From contig CAJGBX010000079.1 of assembly GCA_904501685.1 (NCBI GenBank), forward strand, positions 1-6,415: a stretch of 6,415 nucleotides of DNA, written 5' to 3'. Within the stretch, counting starts at the first letter, position 1. Every line of letters starts with the position of its first letter. The DNA comes from Clostridiaceae bacterium (lineage in GTDB: Bacteria > Bacillota > Clostridia > Oscillospirales > Acutalibacteraceae). Below the pieces are notes generated by a model. That model was not told the origin of the DNA. It saw only the letters and a program-made list of their open reading frames with translations, and ran no database searches. Positions 1 through 5,088 of this stretch are shown one piece after another. Position numbers and translations under genes: made by a program.

Positions 1-46
1 TACCCGTGTTAAGAAAAGCACGTGACATATACGCTTGATTTGCTGT

Positions 47-75
47 ATTATAACTCTAAAACAAGGAAAAAGCAA
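47..75 (-). promoter_or_regulatory. Leftward sigma-A promoter for a gene outside the window
   Basis: Read on the minus strand, TTGCTT (75-70) is followed by a 17-nt spacer and a perfect TATAAT (52-47). The predicted transcript would start near position 40 and run out of the left edge. No start codon with a ribosome binding site is visible in the 40 remaining bases, so the gene lies outside. It is divergent from the 316-1690 cassette. Confidence 0.6.
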
Positions 76-241
76 GAGCTTTTCATGACAAAAATTTTGC
101 CATCCTTAAACAAAGATCAAACGTGAAAAATCACTACGCCTAAGACAATGAAAAACGCCTCGCGGTGATCAAAATTTGGTCAGCATGAAACAAAGAAAAA
201 ACACGTAGCCTTGGACAATGAACGAGCTACAAAAATTTATG
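58..241. repeat. Degenerate three-unit intergenic direct repeat
   Basis: Three imperfect units begin at about 58, 108 and 188. Each opens with AAACAAAGA (AAACAAGGA in the first) and ends near a CAAAAATTT-like string (88-98, 170-177, 230-238). Units two and three also share a middle block, TACGCCTAAGACAATGAA against GTAGCCTTGGACAATGAA. Unit lengths differ (about 50, 80 and 54 nt), so the copies have diverged by indels. No gene is visible here on either strand. The A-richness makes part of the similarity cheap; the GCCTnnGACAATGAA block is the best support. Confidence 0.4.
166..182. promoter_or_regulatory. Imperfect palindrome, possible operator
   Basis: TGATCAAAATTTGGTCA is a 17-bp palindrome around a central A with one mismatched pair. 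It sits between the two divergent promoters (47-75 and 255-283), where an operator could act on either. It also lies inside the degenerate repeat, so it may simply be part of that unit. No protein partner can be inferred. Confidence 0.25.
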
Positions 242-254
242 ATTACTAACATAG

Positions 255-283
255 TTGAAAAAAGTCGAAAAATGATGTATAAT
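255..283 (+). promoter_or_regulatory. Sigma-A promoter of the 316-1690 cassette
   Basis: TTGAAA (255-260), a 17-nt spacer and a perfect TATAAT (278-283) lie 32 nt before the start codon. Transcription would begin near 290, leaving a leader of about 25 nt that carries the AGGAG ribosome binding site at 303-307. Confidence 0.75.
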
Positions 284-315
284 ATTCTTAAAATAATATT
301 TCAGGAGAAAATGTT

Positions 316-798
316 ATGTTTAGAGATAAGTCAAGAGATTTCAGAAACGTGAAGCTAACAGCAGAGCAAGCAAGCGGGATTAAAGATGCGTTTGATTCGG
401 GCGTTGCTATGTGCTTTGCTTTTGACGAAGGATGCGGTGCAGCACCGAAGCTGGCAGTTGCAAGCAAAATACTTGAAAATCATCCCGATGCGTTTCTTGC
501 AAAGTGCGATGTGTTTTATGACGGCACAGATCCGTTGGTGTGGAAGGACATGGTACTAGTTATTAAAAAGAAAACGGATAATGAATCCTTTAACAAAATG
601 GTTGACGAGATAATAGTACCTTCCTGCGCTATCAGTCAAGCGATATTTATTGCAAAATCAAATGAAAATGGTGTGAAAAAAGCTGTAAAACGCGAGTTTG
701 CAAATGCTAAGCCGGCTGTTGTCAAGATGGCAAATTTGCTTGTGGATGAAACACATCTTTTGCTGACAATAAGGACAAGCGCTAATAATATTAAATAA
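316..798 (+). CDS. Hypothetical protein, 160 aa, first gene of a two-gene cassette
   Basis: I do not recognise this protein. It is a small, probably cytoplasmic protein of 160 residues with no signal peptide or membrane segment. The sequence alternates helical and strand-like stretches: hydrophobic strands VAMCFAFD (30-37), MVLVIKK (79-85) and ISQAIFIAK (106-114), with a lysine-rich helix at 117-133 and a hydrophobic end at 140-152. This fits a small alpha/beta fold. The start is well supported: AGGAG at 303-307 lies 8 nt before the ATG, and a sigma-A promoter ends at 283. An ATG at 311 is in another frame and stops after 13 codons. The next gene begins 10 nt after the stop, so the two are very likely co-transcribed. 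The pairing of a small protein with a larger helical partner could be a toxin-antitoxin-like or effector-accessory pair, but no motif supports that. Confidence 0.85.
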   Translation: MFRDKSRDFRNVKLTAEQASGIKDAFDSGVAMCFAFDEGCGAAPKLAVASKILENHPDAFLAKCDVFYDGTDPLVWKDMVLVIKKKTDNESFNKMVDEIIVPSCAISQAIFIAKSNENGVKKAVKREFANAKPAVVKMANLLVDETHLLLTIRTSANNIK

Positions 799-808
799 GG
801 AATTGTGT

Positions 809-1690
809 ATGGAAGTTCAAATTGAAAATTACAAAATCGATGATAAGTACATAAGGCAATCTTTAGAATCGTTTTACAACTTAATTGATGATAAAGAAGA
901 GGGCGCGGCGGACACGAGGTATAAATCTTGGGAGTGGTGTTACTCTGCTTTTTGTGAAGGAAGAGAAAAGTACAAAAAAGCAGACGAGGATGAGAAAAAG
1001 AAAATTGTCGATTATTTAGCACTACATCTTGCATTCTATCTCGCAAGTTGGGGAATGTATCGCGGATCGTCATTCTTGTTACAACGCGATTATAAAACCC
1101 ACATACCAGCGGTAAAAATATTATTGGCTGAAAAATATGATAGCCTTGTAGGATATGTCCCTAGTGATCACAATTTAGATAATGACGTTAACCTGATTTT
1201 TGAAAAATGCAATGGACTGTACGATATAATTAGCAATTCATATACACGCGAAAACGACCGGGGAGATTGGGAAGATAGACCCAGCGATACGCTTATTACC
1301 AAGATATTAATGGGAACATTGGGATGCGTTCCAGCGTTTGATAGATTTTTGAAAAGAGGAATTCAATGGTTGAAGCAAACCCACAAATCCAAGTTTGGTT
1401 CGTTAAGACAGACTATAGAAAACAAAGGAACAACCTTCTCTGAGCTTGTAAAGTTTGCTGTTGCAAATAAAGACTCATTGAAGATCGAAAATGCTGATAT
1501 TGAATATCCTGTAATGAAATGCGTGGATATGTTTTTCTGGCAGATTGGATTTGAATTGGATTTGGTGGATCAATTAAAAACAAAAAGCAACAATTTAAAA
1601 GTAAAAAAAATAGCAAGCGCAATAATTGGTAGCTCCGAAAATGAAGGCGTAGAAACGATTATTAACGCCATTAATAACAGATGGAAATAG
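809..1690 (+). CDS. Hypothetical helical protein, 293 aa, second gene of the cassette
   Basis: I cannot name the family. The 293-residue product is predicted to be mainly alpha-helical and soluble. Its most distinctive block is LAFYLASWGMYRGSSFLLQ at residues 74-92, which looks strongly constrained; it is too polar in its second half for a convincing membrane helix. A second block, TLITKILMGTLGCVPAFDRF (161-180), has the same conserved-core look. The N-terminus holds an aromatic patch (WEWCYSAF, 41-48) followed by a highly charged helix (residues 51-67). The ATG at 809 is chosen because AAGGA (797-801) is 7 nt upstream; an in-frame TTG at 803 would sit almost on top of that site. The gene follows the 160-aa gene by 10 nt and ends 2 nt before a terminator stem, so the cassette is a closed two-gene unit. 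Function is unknown; an accessory or defence role is possible from the cassette style only. Confidence 0.85.
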   Translation: MEVQIENYKIDDKYIRQSLESFYNLIDDKEEGAADTRYKSWEWCYSAFCEGREKYKKADEDEKKKIVDYLALHLAFYLASWGMYRGSSFLLQRDYKTHIPAVKILLAEKYDSLVGYVPSDHNLDNDVNLIFEKCNGLYDIISNSYTRENDRGDWEDRPSDTLITKILMGTLGCVPAFDRFLKRGIQWLKQTHKSKFGSLRQTIENKGTTFSELVKFAVANKDSLKIENADIEYPVMKCVDMFFWQIGFELDLVDQLKTKSNNLKVKKIASAIIGSSENEGVETIINAINNRWK

Positions 1691-1692
1691 AC

Positions 1693-1724
1693 AAAAGTCC
1701 TCGTTTTCAGCGAGGACTTTTTTG
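1693..1724 (+). terminator. Strong rho-independent terminator, probably bidirectional
   Basis: An 11-bp perfect stem (1693-1703 with 1711-1721) closes a 7-nt loop and runs into a T tract continuing past 1724. It ends the rightward cassette 2 nt after its stop codon. On the minus strand the same hairpin ends in four Ts and lies about 30 nt after the acetyltransferase stop codon, so it can also end the convergent leftward operon, probably less efficiently. Confidence 0.9.
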
Positions 1725-1752
1725 TTTTTATGGCTTTGTTTGATTTGTCTTT

Positions 1753-2604
1753 TTAGATTATATCTTTTGACATTACGTACTCTTGATATATTTCTCCGTT
1801 TTTCACAAAAGAAAGAGTACCTTCTTCCTTAAATCCCAAAGAAACGGCGCATTTATAGCTGGCCAGGTTGTTTACGTCACACATAATTTTTATCATCTTG
1901 ACCAGAAGATTTGTTTTTTCCATAACGTAGCTGTGGCGGCCTTCATTTTGCACGGTTGTCTTTCTATCAAAAGCCATTTCAATTACCTTTTGCGCGGCTT
2001 CCTTTAGGTATCCTTTTCTTCTGGCTTCAGGTGTTATGTAGTATTCTAAATTGCAGGTGCTTTCCGAGAACGCGGCACCAAAACGTTCCAGCAATGTTAA
2101 ACCAATATAGCCTATCGGTTTATTATCATTTATGTCGGTTATGGAAAAGAAGATTCGCGGCGCCTCAAGATGTAAATTAAGAGAATTTACAAAATCTTCA
2201 CTTTCGCCTTCTTTTTTAATCTCATCCTTTAAATATTCGGCAACGGCATCATCCATCGGAGCCAAACGAAGTCTTTCGGTCGTAACGGGATCACTGACGT
2301 GATACGGTAAATTATAATAATCATTACGGGCTTTTTTGTATCGTTCTCGAAGCTGTTTTGTTAATTCTCCCGGATTGTCTATTCTATTAAGAAAACCAAC
2401 AAAACTCATATTATCCCAAATAAACCAATATACATCCTCGCCGCCATCTTTAAGCAGGATCTCAATAATATCACGCGCCTGCTCGTGTGAAATTACGTAT
2501 GGCAACCAATACGGCTCGTTTTTATCTGTGATATCTTTTGCCAAATCCGACAAAACGTCTGTTCCAAAATTCTTTTTAATAATGTTGCAAATCTTATCGT
2601 ACAT
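1753..2604 (-). CDS. GNAT family N-acetyltransferase with an extra N-terminal domain
   Basis: Residues about 107-280 form a GNAT acetyltransferase domain of the RimJ/RimL type, which moves an acetyl group from acetyl-CoA to an amine, often a protein N-terminus or small molecule. The signs are TERLRLAPM (109-117) at the opening strand, IGYIGLTLL (164-172), the acetyl-CoA loop region YYITPEARRKGYLKEAA (188-204) with an RRKGYL pyrophosphate-binding stretch, and NLASYKCAVSLGFKEEG (246-262) near the end. About 105 residues precede this domain (for example WLPYVISHEQARDIIEILL, 33-51); I do not recognise them, and they make the protein longer than a typical single-domain GNAT. The acetyl-acceptor cannot be told. 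The start has a GAGG site upstream and follows the LRR gene stop by 30 nt. It is the last gene of a three-gene leftward operon, ending at the shared hairpin. Confidence 0.9.
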   Translation of the reverse strand: MYDKICNIIKKNFGTDVLSDLAKDITDKNEPYWLPYVISHEQARDIIEILLKDGGEDVYWFIWDNMSFVGFLNRIDNPGELTKQLRERYKKARNDYYNLPYHVSDPVTTERLRLAPMDDAVAEYLKDEIKKEGESEDFVNSLNLHLEAPRIFFSITDINDNKPIGYIGLTLLERFGAAFSESTCNLEYYITPEARRKGYLKEAAQKVIEMAFDRKTTVQNEGRHSYVMEKTNLLVKMIKIMCDVNNLASYKCAVSLGFKEEGTLSFVKNGEIYQEYVMSKDII

Positions 2605-2634
2605 TTGTCATCCTCTATCAAAATAAAGCTATTC

Positions 2635-3693
2635 TTACTTTTCAAAGTCGTTTAGTGTTCTATTATGCTCTGGTAGAAACTGATAGGGTATCTTATTTTC
2701 CTTTGCATAACGAAACGCATAGAAATTGTCTCTAACCTGCAGTGTGGGGAATTCGTCTACTGTGTCAACCCCCTTCCATCTTGCAGAAAATGCGCGACTG
2801 CCAATCTCACGCACGTTCGCCGGAATGTAAAGCCAATACAGACTTGCGCAGTTCAAAAATGCGTCTTTTGCTATGCTTTCCAATGAATTTGGCAAACGTA
2901 TAGCTTGAATATTGCGGCAATGTTCGAAAGCGCCCTCGCCTAGCTCGGTTATCCCCTCGGGGATAACAACCTCTGTGAATGAATAGCAGCAAGCGAAGGC
3001 GTACTTCGGAATCTCAGTGATACCTTTAGGAATCTCAATATGTTCAAGTGACTCACAACCGCAGAATGCTTGCTCGCCAAGCGTTTTTACAGACTGCGGA
3101 ATTGTTAACTCATTGATACCCACGCAGCTGCAAAATGCGCCGTAGGGGATTTCCGAGATCCCCTCGGGTAGCTCTAATTTTCTGATTTTTCTGCATCCCT
3201 TGAAGGATTGCGCGCCTATCGCCTTGACAGACTCGGGAATGCGAATATCAACAAGATTTTTACAGTCAAAGAATGCTCTGTCACCGATTTTAGTGATTCC
3301 CTCGGGCAATTTAATTTCTTCGAGTGCACAGCAGTTTTCAAATAACGAGCGCGGAATTTCCAATAGATTATCGGGCAAAATGATCTTTTTCAGCTTCTTG
3401 CAATCGTAGAATGCGCGCGCCTCAATTTTAGTAACGCTTTTGGGTATTATAATTTCCTCAAGAGCCGAGCAAGCCTCAAACGCCTTTTTGTGAATTGTAT
3501 GAACGCCTTTGGGAATAGTAATTTTTCTTAAATTTTTGCACTTAAAGAACGCCTTTTCACCAATTTCCTCCATACCTTGCGGAACGGCGAATTCACGTAC
3601 TGTCGTCACTGTTTCGTATATGCCATCGTATTTGGCTTCAAAACGGCTAACCAATTGCTCGGACGGTATGTATTGCTCGTAAATTTTACCCAT
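2635..3693 (-). CDS. BspA-type leucine-rich-repeat protein, 12 repeats
   Basis: This 352-residue protein is almost entirely BspA-like (LRR_5 type) leucine-rich repeats, a fold used for protein-protein binding. Twelve repeats of exactly 23 residues run without a single indel. The repeat proline falls at residues 38, 61, 84 and so on to 291, in the pattern I-x-I-P-x-x-h-x-x-I-x-x-x-A-F-x-x-C-x-x-L. The cysteine at proline+14 is kept in eleven of twelve repeats; the last has arginine. A C-terminal cap (FYAFRYAKENKIPYQF) is typical of the family. There is no signal peptide, membrane anchor or sorting motif, so unlike many BspA proteins it should be cytoplasmic. AAAGGAG lies just upstream of the ATG. 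It is the middle gene of the operon, 30 nt after the winged-helix gene and 30 nt before the acetyltransferase gene. Its partner is unknown; a scaffold or recognition role is inference. Confidence 0.93.
   Translation of the reverse strand: MGKIYEQYIPSEQLVSRFEAKYDGIYETVTTVREFAVPQGMEEIGEKAFFKCKNLRKITIPKGVHTIHKKAFEACSALEEIIIPKSVTKIEARAFYDCKKLKKIILPDNLLEIPRSLFENCCALEEIKLPEGITKIGDRAFFDCKNLVDIRIPESVKAIGAQSFKGCRKIRKLELPEGISEIPYGAFCSCVGINELTIPQSVKTLGEQAFCGCESLEHIEIPKGITEIPKYAFACCYSFTEVVIPEGITELGEGAFEHCRNIQAIRLPNSLESIAKDAFLNCASLYWLYIPANVREIGSRAFSARWKGVDTVDEFPTLQVRDNFYAFRYAKENKIPYQFLPEHNRTLNDFEK
2764..3591 (-). repeat. Twelve tandem 69-bp coding repeats (23-aa LRR units)
   Basis: The repeats of the LRR protein occupy codons 35-310 with a constant 69-bp period. 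Repeats 5 to 9 also show a two-unit alternation: units 5, 7 and 9 carry PEG/PKG followed by I(T/S)(K/E)I, while units 6 and 8 carry PES/PQS followed by VK(A/T)(I/L)G and a Q-(S/A)-F-x-G-C ending. This suggests part of the array grew by copying a 138-bp double unit. Confidence 0.85.
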
Positions 3694-3723
3694 AGTAGCT
3701 CCTTTTGCTTCATTATAATAACA

Positions 3724-4719
3724 TCACGTCATAATGAGCTTATACCCCTCTTTGGTATGCTCTATATCATATCCAAGGTCGATAAGTCCCTTGATCAGCC
3801 TTCCGATTGTCTTGCGGTGAATAGAAACGTGATACTTCTTAAGTATTGCGCTTATTATATCTGCCTGCAGCAGTGGTTTTTCTGCTTCTTCAAGAACATC
3901 AAGCAGCATTATCGGATATGCGCTGGTTCCAAAATCAATATTCGTTTTAGGTGCGGTTTTGCCCTCAAGGGAGAAGCCGCCCTCTTCTTTTTTTATTACG
4001 TATCCGAGGTCGTGGAGCATTTTGATGTGCCGATAAACCGTGCGTATTGACATAGGAGCCTTCTCCCCGGCACCGTATGCCTCTTCGTAGGTATGTTTAG
4101 CTTCATTTTCATCTTTATAAATTTCGGGATCGATACGGTGACCTTGCTCAAGCTCCGCGAGAAGCAGGACGGGATTTGAGCTTCCTCCTGCACATAATTT
4201 TCTGTAAATTTTTATCGAAAGAGTGTCTTCGTTGTATTTGTACGTCTCGTTTTCGTCCATTGAGAGTATGAGATTTGTTTCCATAGCAGGCAACTCGCAC
4301 TGCTCAAAATCACCGGTAATAATCCATTCATTGCCTATATAGGCGTAAAACTCATCTTCTTCGAAGTATTCATCGGGACTTTCATACTCGTAATCTGTAT
4401 CGTTATCGTTTTCATCTAAATCCTCACCAAATATCATACTTTTCGGTGCTGTTTCCTCATAATCGTTTGAATCACCAGAGGGAATATCATCTTCTGTATA
4501 TGGAAAGTTTGGGTCATTAAAATACTTTTCAAAAAAGTTGGCAATAGCCGCTCGATATTTTTTACGGTTACCGTTTCTCACTTCATCGAGATACTTCGGC
4601 GCTTCGGAGTATTTTGAAATAAGCTTTCTTGCAAACAGCTTTGCGTTATTAAAGCTTTCGAAGCTTCTCGTATTTTTTTCTTCGAACGTTTCGTATTCAA
4701 CTATCCACACTTTTCTCAT
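3724..4719 (-). CDS. Tandem winged-helix DNA-binding protein with acidic middle region
   Basis: This 331-residue protein looks like a transcriptional regulator. Two winged-helix-like segments lie in the C-terminal half. The first (about 166-252) includes MSIRTVYRHIKMLHDLGYVI (223-242), a recognition-helix pattern like the HTH domains of WYL-type regulators. The second (about 266-330) includes VSIHRKTIGRLIKGLIDLGY (298-317) followed by a short wing, EGYKLI. There is no WYL or other sensor domain after them. The N-terminal part (1-70) is charged and unrecognised, and residues 76-125 are very rich in Asp and Glu, probably disordered. The ATG at 4719 is preferred: GAGGTG lies just upstream, while an in-frame TTG at 4731 would come before that site. 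It heads the leftward operon, has a near-consensus promoter 29 nt upstream, and borders the divergent regulatory region, so autoregulation and control of the rightward operon are plausible. Confidence 0.88.
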   Translation of the reverse strand: MRKVWIVEYETFEEKNTRSFESFNNAKLFARKLISKYSEAPKYLDEVRNGNRKKYRAAIANFFEKYFNDPNFPYTEDDIPSGDSNDYEETAPKSMIFGEDLDENDNDTDYEYESPDEYFEEDEFYAYIGNEWIITGDFEQCELPAMETNLILSMDENETYKYNEDTLSIKIYRKLCAGGSSNPVLLLAELEQGHRIDPEIYKDENEAKHTYEEAYGAGEKAPMSIRTVYRHIKMLHDLGYVIKKEEGGFSLEGKTAPKTNIDFGTSAYPIMLLDVLEEAEKPLLQADIISAILKKYHVSIHRKTIGRLIKGLIDLGYDIEHTKEGYKLIMT

Positions 4720-4747
4720 ACAGCACCTCAAAAATGCATTTTACTTA

Positions 4748-4776
4748 ATTATACTACAATTGAAGTTGCTTTTCAA
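4748..4776 (-). promoter_or_regulatory. Sigma-A promoter of the leftward wHTH-LRR-GNAT operon
   Basis: On the minus strand TTGAAA (4776-4771), a 17-nt spacer and a perfect TATAAT (4753-4748) lie 28 nt before the ATG at 4719. The 15-bp motif copy at 4797-4783 ends 6 nt upstream of the -35, a position typical of an activator site. Confidence 0.8.
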
Positions 4777-4782
4777 GAGGAT

Positions 4783-4797
4783 GTGACGATTTTGACA
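4783..4797 (-). promoter_or_regulatory. Candidate regulator site, copy A
   Basis: Read on the minus strand this is TGTCAAAATCGTCAC. It matches copy B (4884-4898, plus strand) at 14 of 15 positions in inverted orientation. On the opposite strand it contains two TGAC half-sites 9 nt apart. Each copy sits just upstream of the promoter it points toward (6 nt here, 11 nt for copy B). On the strand facing inward, both copies are followed after exactly 12 nt by TATAAT, which adds to the symmetry. The neighbouring winged-helix protein is a candidate binder. Confidence 0.5.
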
Positions 4798-4883
4798 AAG
4801 TCTATATGTTATAATGTCCTCGCAAATCTTTAAACACCCAAAATCATACCAAAAACAGTCCTATAATTATACTCTTTTTTCTG

Positions 4884-4898
4884 TGTCAAAAACGTCAC
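4884..4898 (+). promoter_or_regulatory. Candidate regulator site, copy B
   Basis: TGTCAAAAACGTCAC is the inverted partner of copy A, with the pair centred near 4840. It ends 11 nt upstream of the -35 of the first rightward promoter. The core TCAAAAACGT occurs again at 5020-5029 inside the spacer of the second rightward promoter, so a third, partial site may exist there, where a bound protein would block polymerase. Confidence 0.5.
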
Positions 4899-4909
4899 GC
4901 GATTTGTAT

Positions 4910-4938
4910 TTGATAAAACAAAAAACCTATGTTATACT
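4910..4938 (+). promoter_or_regulatory. Distal rightward promoter P2 of the SLOG-HhH operon
   Basis: TTGATA (4910-4915), a 17-nt spacer and TATACT (4933-4938) with an extended -10 TG (4930-4931, then T). It begins about 145 nt upstream of the proximal start and is nearly a duplicate of P3. Confidence 0.6.
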
Positions 4939-5010
4939 AATTAAAAATTAAGCTTTGACAACACAAATAACAGCTTCAAACAACCATATTTTTGCCATTT
5001 TGATTTGTAG

Positions 5011-5039
5011 TTGGTAAAATCAAAAACGTGTGTTATAAT
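5011..5039 (+). promoter_or_regulatory. Proximal rightward promoter P3 of the SLOG-HhH operon
   Basis: TTGGTA (5011-5016), a 17-nt spacer and TATAAT (5034-5039) with extended -10 TG at 5031-5032. Transcription would start near 5046, giving a leader of about 43 nt ending in AAAGGA and the ATG at 5089. The spacer contains TCAAAAACGT, the core of the candidate regulator site. Confidence 0.75.
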
Positions 5040-5088
5040 ATTACAACTAATGTAGAATTAGTAAAAATATCTATAGAAAGGAAAAATT

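Larger units (their letters stand above)
4901..5039 (+). repeat. Direct repeat that duplicates the promoter
   Basis: The 38 bp at 4901-4938 recur at 5002-5039 with 31 identities and no gap, offset 101 bp. Each copy starts GATTTGTA and contains a full -35, 17-nt spacer and extended -10. The segment between the copies is not obviously repeated. Confidence 0.7.
4720..5088. other. Divergent intergenic regulatory region
   Basis: This 369-bp gap between the two head-to-head operons has no convincing gene. It carries a leftward promoter at 4748-4776, tandem rightward promoters at 4910-4938 and 5011-5039, and an inverted pair of a 15-bp motif at 4783-4797 and 4884-4898. A further rightward extended -10 (TG-T-TATAAT, 4807-4815) has TTGACA only 12 nt away, so it is not a normal promoter. 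No hairpin terminator or riboswitch fold was seen. Confidence 0.7.

Noticed and set aside
5..22. Small hairpin CGTGTT/AGCACG at the left edge
   Set aside because: Six pairs including a wobble, no T tract, and no gene in view for it to act on.
803..808. TTG as the start of the second cassette gene
   Set aside because: It lies about 1 nt after the AAGGA site; the ATG at 809 has correct 7-nt spacing.
636..1073. Minus-strand open frame of 145 codons
   Set aside because: It lies antisense across both cassette genes, has no ribosome binding site, and its product has a low-quality, Ser/Phe/Leu-rich composition typical of an antisense shadow.
3712..3718. TATAAT-like string (minus strand) before the LRR gene as an internal promoter
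   Set aside because: No acceptable -35 hexamer lies 16-18 nt upstream; AT-rich gap sequence explains it.
3577..4050. Plus-strand open frame of 157 codons
   Set aside because: It runs antisense through the LRR gene start, the intergenic gap and the winged-helix gene end, with Cys/Phe/Tyr-rich shadow composition and no initiation signals.
4720..4731. TTG at 4731 as the start of the winged-helix gene
   Set aside because: The ribosome binding site GAGGTG would then be inside the coding region; the ATG at 4719 fits it.
4792..4815. TTGACA ... TATAAT on the plus strand as a promoter
   Set aside because: The spacer is only 12 nt, too short for a normal sigma-A promoter. The same 12-nt layout in the inverted copy (4866-4889, minus) suggests it comes with the motif instead. 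The extended -10 alone could have weak activity.
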